Positions 24,664-31,288 of a stretch of 64,000 bases of DNA are shown here, one piece after another; position 1 is the stretch's first letter; the number at the start of each line of letters is the position of its first letter. Position numbers and translations under genes: made by a program. Source of the DNA: Micromonospora sicca (lineage in GTDB: Bacteria > Actinomycetota > Actinomycetes > Mycobacteriales > Micromonosporaceae); contig NZ_QGKS01000294.1 of the NCBI RefSeq assembly GCF_003172935.1, positions 60,105 through 124,104 of the forward strand, read 5' to 3'. The notes under the pieces are model-generated. The model saw only the letters and a program-made list of their open reading frames with translations, was not told the origin of the DNA and made no database searches.

Positions 24664-25956
24664 TCAGTAGAGCAGGTAGGGCTGGCGCTGCCGGTCGAAC
24701 GCGGCCAACTCGTCGGCCCAGGCGCCGACCACGTCGGCCACGTCGGCACCCGCGTCGATCATCGTGCGCAGCCGGGGCGATCCGGTGAGCTTGTCGATCC
24801 AGTACGGCCGCAGTTGGTCCCAGGCGTCCTGCCGCCACGCGAACGCCGGGTACTTCCGCGCCTCCACCAGCATCGCGACCCCGGTACGGATCGGGTCGTA
24901 CGCGCCCCGGTCCACGATCTTGACCTCGACCCCCGCGCAGGGCTTGTTGAGCAGCGCCGGCTTCTGCCCGGCCGAGGTCGGCGAGAAGTACGCCTCCCGG
25001 AACCGCACCCCCGGCAGGTTCCGGGCGTTGAGCCGGTCACCCCAGTGGTAGTCGAAGTCCGTCGCCAGGCCGCCGATCAGCTCGAACGGACGGCAGGTGC
25101 CGCGCCCCTCGGTGATCGACGCGACGCCCTCGAAGAGGCAGGTGCCCGGGTAGACCAGCGCGGTGTCCGTGGTCGGCATGTTCGGGCTGGGCATCACCCA
25201 GGGCAGATCGGTGTCGGCGGCGAGCCGGTCCCGCTTCCAGTGCCGGCACTGCACCACGTGCAGCTCGACCGGCCGTCCCGCCTCGGCGGGCAGGAACTCG
25301 GCGTTGAAGAAGCCCGCGAGTTCACCGACGGTCATGCCGTGCTGCTGCACGATCTCCTTGAGACCCACCCCGGAGGTGTATCCGGCGGTCATCATCGGGC
25401 CGTACGCCCGGCCGCCGACCGGGTTCGGCCGATCGAGTACGACGTACCGCTTGCCGAGCCGGGCGGCGGCGAGCATCGAGGTGTACATCGTCCAGATGTA
25501 GGTGTAGAAACGCGCCCCCACGTCCTGGATGTCGAAGACCACGGTGTCCATTCCGGACTGCGTGAACATGGCCTCCCACTTGGCCTGCGAGGCGCCGTAC
25601 GCGTCGTAGACGGTGATGCCGGTCCGGGCGTCCGTGCCGGTGCCCTCGCTGCCGCCCGCCTGGGCCGAGCCCCGGAAGCCGTGCTCGGGACCGAACGCCG
25701 CGACCACGTTCACCTGGCCCGAGGCGTGCATCACGTCGACCAGGTGCCGGTAGGCGGAGTCGACGCCGGTCGGGTTGGAGATCACGCCCACCCGCTGCCC
25801 GCGGAGCTCGGCGAAGTCGGAGCGCACCAGCGCGTCCAGGCCGGTCTCGACAAGGCGAATGCCCGGGTCGGCACTGCCGGGTGCGGCGGTCACGGTCGTG
25901 GCGAGGGCGCCGGCGGTGACCGCTCCGGCGCCGGTGAGGAAGGTTCTGCGCTCCAT
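24664..25956 (-). CDS. DUF1343 / NamZ-like exo-beta-N-acetylmuramidase, Tat-exported
   Basis: A 430-aa secreted protein. The start MERRTFLTGAGAVTAGALA carries a twin-arginine motif (RRTFLTG) and a hydrophobic region ending near SADPG. The mature domain has the DUF1343 landmarks GLDAL, RVGVISNPTGVD, AAFGPEHGFRG, FDIQDVGARFYTYIWTM and PSPNMPTTDTALVYPGTCLFEG. The characterised member NamZ removes non-reducing N-acetylmuramic acid in peptidoglycan recycling. GGAGG lies upstream of ATG 25956. Expected location is outside the membrane, and export should use the TatA/TatC encoded at 43727-45027. No amino-sugar uptake genes adjoin. Confidence 0.88.
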   Translation of the reverse strand: MERRTFLTGAGAVTAGALATTVTAAPGSADPGIRLVETGLDALVRSDFAELRGQRVGVISNPTGVDSAYRHLVDVMHASGQVNVVAAFGPEHGFRGSAQAGGSEGTGTDARTGITVYDAYGASQAKWEAMFTQSGMDTVVFDIQDVGARFYTYIWTMYTSMLAAARLGKRYVVLDRPNPVGGRAYGPMMTAGYTSGVGLKEIVQQHGMTVGELAGFFNAEFLPAEAGRPVELHVVQCRHWKRDRLAADTDLPWVMPSPNMPTTDTALVYPGTCLFEGVASITEGRGTCRPFELIGGLATDFDYHWGDRLNARNLPGVRFREAYFSPTSAGQKPALLNKPCAGVEVKIVDRGAYDPIRTGVAMLVEARKYPAFAWRQDAWDQLRPYWIDKLTGSPRLRTMIDAGADVADVVGAWADELAAFDRQRQPYLLY

Positions 25957-26034
25957 CGGGTGCCTCCAAGCAGCTCAGCTCATCGAAACTTAGCTACATG
26001 AAGGCGGTGGGTCAAGGAAAGATACCTACGGATG

Positions 26035-26772
26035 TCAGTAGGCGCCGCCGCTCGCCACGGCCCCGGCGGCGGGCCGGCCGTGCTCCTGCCGGTGGGCCAG
26101 GTCGTCGAGGATGGCGGCGGTGGCGATGGCGCCGAACCGGGTGACGCCGATGGCGGCCATCGCGAGCAGGGTGTCGAGGGTGGGGACGCCGCCGGCGGCC
26201 TTCACCTCGATGGCCGGTGAGACCGCGGAGCGCATGAGGGCCAGGTCGTCCATCGTGGCGCCTCCGTTGGCGAAGCCGGTCGAGGTCTTGACGAAGTGGG
26301 CGCCCGCCCGCTCGGCCGCCTGGCAGCCGGCCACGATCTGTTCGGCGGTCAGGTAGGCGTTCTCCAGGATCACCTTCACGGTCGCGCCGTCCGCGGCTGC
26401 CACGACGGCACGGATGTCGGCCTCGACCTCGGCCAGCTTCCCGGACCGGAGGCAGCCGATGTTGATCACCATGTCGACCTCGGCGGCGCCTTGGCCGACG
26501 GCGAGCGCCGCCTCCGCGGCCTTGATCCGGGTGGTCGTGCCGCCGTGCGGGAAGCCGGCCACCGTGCCCACGAGCACGTCGGTTCCCCGCAGGAGGTCCA
26601 CGGCGAGGACGACGTCACCGGGCCGGACGCAGACGGAGGCCACGTGGTAGCGGGCGGCGAGCCCGCAGCCCTCGCGTACGTCGTCGTCGGTGAGCTCGGG
26701 GCGCAGCAGCGAGTGGTCGATCAGCTTCGCGATCTGCGCGACGGTGACGCTCTCCGGCGTGAACGTGGCCAT
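26035..26772 (-). CDS. deoC: Deoxyribose-phosphate aldolase
   Basis: A 245-aa class I aldolase that splits 2-deoxyribose-5-phosphate into glyceraldehyde-3-phosphate and acetaldehyde in deoxynucleoside catabolism. The Schiff-base Lys162 is in HFVKTSTGF, the second Lys191 in EVKAAGGV, and the catalytic Asp100 in AAEVDMVINIG. The start ATG 26772 follows GAGGAGAC; a start nine codons upstream lacks such a site. The gene is divergent from a GntR regulator. The 80-base intergenic region contains two identical palindromes, so expression is probably repressed by that regulator until an inducing metabolite appears. No other deo gene is nearby. Confidence 0.95.
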   Translation of the reverse strand: MATFTPESVTVAQIAKLIDHSLLRPELTDDDVREGCGLAARYHVASVCVRPGDVVLAVDLLRGTDVLVGTVAGFPHGGTTTRIKAAEAALAVGQGAAEVDMVINIGCLRSGKLAEVEADIRAVVAAADGATVKVILENAYLTAEQIVAGCQAAERAGAHFVKTSTGFANGGATMDDLALMRSAVSPAIEVKAAGGVPTLDTLLAMAAIGVTRFGAIATAAILDDLAHRQEHGRPAAGAVASGGAY

Positions 26773-26804
26773 GATGTCTCCTCGGTCGGGTCCGGCCACG
26801 CTAT

Positions 26805-26832
26805 CTGTCTAGACAGCTTGCTGTCTAGACAG
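26805..26832. promoter_or_regulatory. Tandem operator: two copies of CTGTCTAGACAG between deoC and gntR
   Basis: The perfect 12-bp palindrome CTGTCTAGACAG occurs at 26805-26816 and again at 26821-26832, separated by CTTG (16-base centre spacing). HutC/DasR-type GntR proteins bind sites with a TCTAGA core, so this is very probably the binding site of the adjacent regulator, controlling both divergent genes. The second copy ends 21 bases before the gntR GTG. Confidence 0.85.
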
Positions 26833-26853
26833 GTCATCGGTAGCGTCTCGGAG

Positions 26854-27579
26854 GTGACTGCCGACCTGGACTTCGCGCCCCGCTACTACCGCATCGAGCA
26901 GGCGCTGCGCGCTCTGATCGCGGTGTCCCGGCCGCACGATCCGCTGCCGTCGGAGCCTGACCTGGCGCGGGAGCACGGGGTGAGTCGGATGACGGCGCGG
27001 GCCGCGGTCACCAAGCTGGTCGACGACGGGCTCGCGTACCGGGTGCCCGGGCGGGGCACCTTCGTCGCCGTTCCGGCGTCGCCACGCCGGGCCGACAACC
27101 TGGTCCGGTTCAGCGACGAGGTCCGGCGGCAGGGCAGACAACCGTCGTCGCGGGTGGTGACGGCGCAGACCCGACCGGCGACCACAGAGGAGGCCGCCCG
27201 CTTGCGGTTGCGCGCCGGGACCGACGTCGTCTACATCGAGCGTGTCCGCCTGGCCGACGGGGAACCGGTCGTGGTCGAGAAGGCCGCCTTTCCCGGGTCC
27301 CTGAAGGCTCTCCTCGACGGTGACCTGGCCGGTGGATCGCTGCACGAAGCGCTGACCGCGCTGGGTCGTACGCCGACCAGAGGGGTGGCGACGCTGGCCG
27401 CCCGGCTGGCCACCCGGAACGACGCGCGGCTGCTCGATGTCCCCGTGGGTTCGGCGTTGCTGGTCGAGCAGCGCCTGATCCTCGACGGCCGGGACGATCC
27501 CCTGGAGCTGACGGAGTCGCGGTATGCGGGCGAGCGATACCGCTTGAACGTGTCCTTCGGCGTCGAACCGCCCCGGTGA
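26854..27579 (+). CDS. GntR-family (HutC subgroup) transcriptional repressor, likely of deoC
   Basis: A 241-aa regulator. The N-terminal winged helix (LPSEPDLAREHGVSRMTARA, then GLAYRVPGRGTFVA) is the GntR signature. The C-terminal UTRA ligand domain shows VVYIERVRLADGEPVVVEKA and LLVEQRLILDG, ending LELTESRYAGERYRLNVSF. GTG 26854 is directly behind GGAG, so spacing is short; a leaderless or slightly later start is possible. Divergent position, the tandem TCTAGA palindromes and the UTRA domain together suggest a sugar-phosphate-responsive repressor of deoC and itself. The effector is inferred, perhaps deoxyribose-5-phosphate or a related sugar phosphate. Confidence 0.9.
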   Translation: MTADLDFAPRYYRIEQALRALIAVSRPHDPLPSEPDLAREHGVSRMTARAAVTKLVDDGLAYRVPGRGTFVAVPASPRRADNLVRFSDEVRRQGRQPSSRVVTAQTRPATTEEAARLRLRAGTDVVYIERVRLADGEPVVVEKAAFPGSLKALLDGDLAGGSLHEALTALGRTPTRGVATLAARLATRNDARLLDVPVGSALLVEQRLILDGRDDPLELTESRYAGERYRLNVSFGVEPPR

Positions 27580-27671
27580 CCCGAGGCGGTCACGGCATCG
27601 GCGACCCGTAGACCGCGCCGCCCGACCGACGGGGCCGCCCTCGGCAACCCGGGGCGTCGGCGGTTCGCACG

Positions 27672-29060
27672 GTGGCCGGCGAGGACGATTCCGACCCGCG
27701 ACGGGCCGGGCGCTGCCAGACTCGACCGGTGGGCGGCAAGCGACGGACCGGGGGGCTGGGGCCTGCCATCCGGATCGCCCCGGCCGCGCGGGTGGACAAG
27801 TTCGAGGTGTTCTTCGACCTCGTCTTCGTCGTGTCGTTCTTCATCATCACCCGGGCCACCGCCGCCAACGTCAGCGGGCGACAGCTGCTGCACGCGATGC
27901 TGGTGCTGGCCGTGCTGTGGTGGTGCTGGGTGGTGCACAGCGTGGTCGCCAGCCAGCTCCGCCTCGGCGAGGGCTTCGTCCCGGTGCTGATGGTGGTCGG
28001 CATGATGGCGCTGTTCGCCTTCGCCCTGGCGCTGCCCCAGACCTTCGGCGATTTGCATCAAGGCGCGGCCGGGCCCATGCTCGTCACGGTCAGCTACGTG
28101 GTGGTCCGCGCCGTGCACCTGGTGCTGTACGTGCACGCGACGCGCGGCAGGCCGCACGCCCGCGGCAAGCTGCTCCAGTTCGCACCGGAGATCGTGATCA
28201 CCACCGTCCTGCTGCTGGTCGCGGCGCTGCTGCCGCCGAACATCGAGGATCCCGACGTCGGGGTGTGGCTGCGCGACGGGCTGTGGATCGCCGTCGTCGT
28301 CCTGCAGTACGGCAGCGGGCTGGCGGCCGGCACCAGGGGCTGGGAGGTCACGTCCGCCGAACACTGGACGGAGCGGTACGACCTGATCCTCATCATCGCG
28401 CTGGGTGAGTCCGTGATCTCGGTCGGCGTCGGCGGCAACCTGATCGGCAAACCGGTGACCTGGCCGGCGGTCCCGGCGGCCTTGCTGGGGATCCTGTTCA
28501 CCGCGGCGCTGTGGTGGGCGCACTTCGACATGATCGGGCCCGCCGCCCGGATCGCGCTGCACGCCGCGCAGGGCCACCCACGGGTGGCGATGGCCCGCGA
28601 CGCCTACGCCTACCTCTACCTGCCGATGATCGCCGGAGTCGTGCTGTTCGCCATCGGCGCCGAGGAGCTGGTGCGGACGATCACCGACCCGGCGGGTGGG
28701 GTGGCCGAGCGGGCGCCCGGCCCGGCCGTGCCGATGCTGTTCGGCGGGGTGATCGTCTACCTGGCCGCCGACATGGCGTTCCAACTGCGCACCCTGCGCA
28801 CCGTCACCTGGACCCGGGTCGGCGTGCTCCTCGCGCTGGGGGCCGGCCTGTTCGTGGGCCGACACCTGCCGGCGCTCGGCGCGCTCGGGCTGTTGTCCGC
28901 CATCTGCGTCGCGCTCGTCGCGATCGAGCTGGTGGTGCTGGCCGACTCCCGGCGTGCCCTGCGCCAAGCGGTGTTCGAGGAGCGCACCGAGCACGAGGCC
29001 AGCGAGGCCGCGTACCGCGCCCGCTGGCACGAGGACGGCCCGCCCCGGTCGGCGCGGTAG
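27672..29060 (+). CDS. LtrA family membrane protein (low temperature requirement protein A)
   Basis: A 462-aa integral membrane protein with about ten hydrophobic segments. The LtrA start VDKFEVFFDLVFVVSFFIIT is clear, with the conserved V-E-L-F-F-D-L-V-F type motif. Later family motifs are WTERYDLILIIALGESVISVG and LWWAHFD. Several starts are possible; GTG 27672 is the first, GTG 27729 gives a protein 19 residues shorter, and neither has a strong ribosome site. Biochemical activity of the family is not settled. It stands alone between gntR and a convergent DUF4037 gene. Confidence 0.88.
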   Translation: MAGEDDSDPRRAGRCQTRPVGGKRRTGGLGPAIRIAPAARVDKFEVFFDLVFVVSFFIITRATAANVSGRQLLHAMLVLAVLWWCWVVHSVVASQLRLGEGFVPVLMVVGMMALFAFALALPQTFGDLHQGAAGPMLVTVSYVVVRAVHLVLYVHATRGRPHARGKLLQFAPEIVITTVLLLVAALLPPNIEDPDVGVWLRDGLWIAVVVLQYGSGLAAGTRGWEVTSAEHWTERYDLILIIALGESVISVGVGGNLIGKPVTWPAVPAALLGILFTAALWWAHFDMIGPAARIALHAAQGHPRVAMARDAYAYLYLPMIAGVVLFAIGAEELVRTITDPAGGVAERAPGPAVPMLFGGVIVYLAADMAFQLRTLRTVTWTRVGVLLALGAGLFVGRHLPALGALGLLSAICVALVAIELVVLADSRRALRQAVFEERTEHEASEAAYRARWHEDGPPRSAR

Positions 29061-29144
29061 CTGCCGGCAAACCCCAGTCGGCGCGGTAGCGCCCGGCCCG
29101 CTCCGCCCGAGCACCGGTTCACTCGGACCGGCTGACCCGCCCGG

Positions 29145-30218
29145 TCAGTCCGGTCGGAGCGCCTCCGCGACCCGGCGGGCCTGCTGCGCGTGGCCGAGGA
29201 CGTCGACGTTGTCCAGGTACTGGTCGACGGCGCCCACCGAGGGCCGCGCGCGCAGCGCCGGGTCACCGATCGCGGCGCGCAGCGCGGCGGCGAACCGGCC
29301 GGCGTCGAGCACCAGGAACGGCCGCCCGTGGAACTGCCGGGCCGTCGGGTCGACCGGCGCGGCCAGCCCCAGGTCGTTGGTCCAGCCGGCCACCGTCTCC
29401 AGCGCGCCGACCAGCCCGGCCTGGCGGTCGGACCAGCCGTCGGGGCCGAGGGCGCGGGTCAGCCCGTCGACCACCGGGGCCGCCGCCGGCAGCCGGGCGA
29501 AGACGGTGCCGAGCCATTTCGCGTACGGGGGCCAGCGGCGGTGCACCAGCAGACCGAGCCGCATCAGGTCCCGGGCCAGCCCGGCGGTCACCACCCGGCT
29601 GCCCAGTTCGTCGCCGACCTCGGCACACCGCCCGGCCAGGTGCTCGGCCTGGCCGATCCGGCTCCAGGCGGCCGCCAGGACGTGCCGCCACACGTCGTCC
29701 GGGTACCAGGCCAGCCGGGCCCGGGCGGCGGTGAGCGCCCCGTCGAGGCCGTCGTGGAAGACCGCGCCTCCGGTCAGCTCGGCCAGCCGCTGGGTGGGCG
29801 TGGCGAGCCAGTCGTCCACCCCCACGCCGGTGCGCGGATCGAAGCCGAGCTTGTCGCGCAGCCAGCCGGTCAGCTCGTCCACGCTCACCCCGTGCCGGTC
29901 CCCGTCGGCGTCGACGACGCCGAGGCGGACGTCGGGGCCGCCGACGAAGCGGGTCGGCCAGCCGAGGAACTCCGCCGGCAGTTCGGCGTCGAGCACCGCC
30001 CGGGCGGGCCCCACGTCGTCCGGGCCGGCGACGAAGAGCTGGGCCCGCGGACCCCAGTCGTGGTCGGTGGAGCGCTCGGTGTCCAGGCCGAGCAGCTCCG
30101 ACCCGCCGTCGAGCAGGCCGGCGGCGTAGCGCAGCCCGGGCAGCCGCCGAGCCAGCAGGGGAGCCACCACCTCGTCGTGGAACCGCCGGGCGAGCGACAA
30201 CCCGGGTACGAACGTCAT
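29145..30218 (-). CDS. DUF4037 domain-containing protein (nucleotidyltransferase-like)
   Basis: A 357-aa protein. The N-terminal part GLRYAAGLLDGGSELLGLD, followed by ERSTDHDWGPRAQLFV, shows a G-S-E motif and a D-x-D-W pair characteristic of DUF4037, and resembles nucleotidyltransferase (MNT/ANT) active sites where acidic residues bind magnesium. The rest is helical. It begins at ATG 30218 with no strong ribosome site and is divergent from the exonuclease gene. Substrate and partner are unknown; no toxin-antitoxin partner is adjacent, so I do not call it an antitoxin-type nucleotidyltransferase. Confidence 0.75.
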   Translation of the reverse strand: MTFVPGLSLARRFHDEVVAPLLARRLPGLRYAAGLLDGGSELLGLDTERSTDHDWGPRAQLFVAGPDDVGPARAVLDAELPAEFLGWPTRFVGGPDVRLGVVDADGDRHGVSVDELTGWLRDKLGFDPRTGVGVDDWLATPTQRLAELTGGAVFHDGLDGALTAARARLAWYPDDVWRHVLAAAWSRIGQAEHLAGRCAEVGDELGSRVVTAGLARDLMRLGLLVHRRWPPYAKWLGTVFARLPAAAPVVDGLTRALGPDGWSDRQAGLVGALETVAGWTNDLGLAAPVDPTARQFHGRPFLVLDAGRFAAALRAAIGDPALRARPSVGAVDQYLDNVDVLGHAQQARRVAEALRPD

Positions 30219-30332
30219 GCCGTCAGTCTCCCCGGCGGACGCGCCCGTGACTCACCCGACGGCCAACCGCGCCCGCCCCGGCACGATCCGGCCCTCCCCC
30301 ACCTCGTCGTACGGCTGTGCCAGGCTGTCCGG

Positions 30333-31253
30333 GTGGCACAGCGACCCCCGATCCTGCTGATCGACTCCCCCAGCCTCTACTTCCGGGCCTACTTCGGCAT
30401 CCCGGAGTCGGCCGCGAAGACCGAGGACGGCCAGCCGGTCAACGCCGTGCGCGGCTTCCTCGACATGCTCGCCCAGCTCGTCCGCACCCGCCGGCCGGAC
30501 CGGATGGTCTGCGCACTGGACTACGACTGGCGGCCGGCGTGGCGGGTGGAGCTGCTGCCGTCGTACAAGGCGCACCGGGTGGCGCCGGAGGGCGGCGAGG
30601 TGGTGCCGGACACCCTCTCCCCGCAGGTGCCGATGATCCTGGAGGTGCTGACCGCGTTCGGCATTCCGTTCATCGGCGCCACCGGCTACGAGGCCGACGA
30701 CGTGCTGGGGACGCTCTCGGTGACCCAGCCCGGTCCGGTGGAGGTGGTCTCCGGCGACCGGGACCTGTTCCAGCTGGTGGACGACGCCCGCCAGGTCCGG
30801 CTGCTCTACGTCGGGCGCGGGGTGGCCAAGCTGGAGGACTGCGACGACGCGGCGATCCGCGCCCGGTACGGGGTTCCCGCCGACCGGTACGCGGACTTCG
30901 CGGCGCTGCGCGGCGACCCGAGCGACGGGCTGCCCGGGGTGCCCGGGGTGGGCGAGAAGACCGCCGCCCGGCTGATCGAGCGGTACGGCGGCCTGCCGGG
31001 CATCCTCGCCGCGCTGGACGACGGGGACGCGGGTTTCGCGCCGGGGCTGCGGAGCAAGCTGGCGGCGGCCCGGGACTACCTGGCGGTCGCCCCGAAGGTG
31101 GTGGAGGTGGCCCGGGACATACCGCTGCCGGAGCTGCCCACCGCGCTGCCGACGGCGCCCGCGGAGCCGGAGGGGCTGTTGGAGCTGGCGCAGCGGTGGA
31201 ACCTGGCCGGCTCGTGCCGCCGGCTCGTGGACGCGCTCACCGCCCGTTCCTGA
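30333..31253 (+). CDS. 5'-3' exonuclease (PolI N-terminal/FEN-type nuclease)
   Basis: A 306-aa stand-alone flap/5'-3' exonuclease. Active-site acids appear in LLIDSPSLYFRAYFG, CALDYDWRPAWR, GYEADDVLGTL and VVSGDRDLFQL. The helix-hairpin-helix DNA-binding region GDPSDGLPGVPGVGEKTAARL follows. Length is that of stand-alone actinomycete enzymes, without a polymerase part. GTG 30333 is the first in-frame start that begins the domain. It is convergent with helY; both stop codons lie inside one inverted repeat. Role: removal of RNA primers or 5' flaps in repair, inferred from the family. Confidence 0.9.
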   Translation: MAQRPPILLIDSPSLYFRAYFGIPESAAKTEDGQPVNAVRGFLDMLAQLVRTRRPDRMVCALDYDWRPAWRVELLPSYKAHRVAPEGGEVVPDTLSPQVPMILEVLTAFGIPFIGATGYEADDVLGTLSVTQPGPVEVVSGDRDLFQLVDDARQVRLLYVGRGVAKLEDCDDAAIRARYGVPADRYADFAALRGDPSDGLPGVPGVGEKTAARLIERYGGLPGILAALDDGDAGFAPGLRSKLAAARDYLAVAPKVVEVARDIPLPELPTALPTAPAEPEGLLELAQRWNLAGSCRRLVDALTARS

Positions 31254-31288
31254 TCGTGCGGACGTGGTGACCGCACGGTGACGATCAG
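31251..31288. terminator. Inverted repeat spanning both stop codons of the exonuclease and helY
   Basis: The 31-base gap between convergent genes contains TGATCG-TGCGG (from 31251) and CCGCA-N6-CGATCA (to 31288). They can pair as two helices of 5 and 6 bp with a 6-base bulge. It may act as a weak bidirectional terminator. Confidence 0.4.

Noticed and set aside
29145..30218. DUF4037 protein as antitoxin-type nucleotidyltransferase (MNT/HEPN)
   Set aside because: No HEPN toxin gene next to it; size is much larger than MNT antitoxins.
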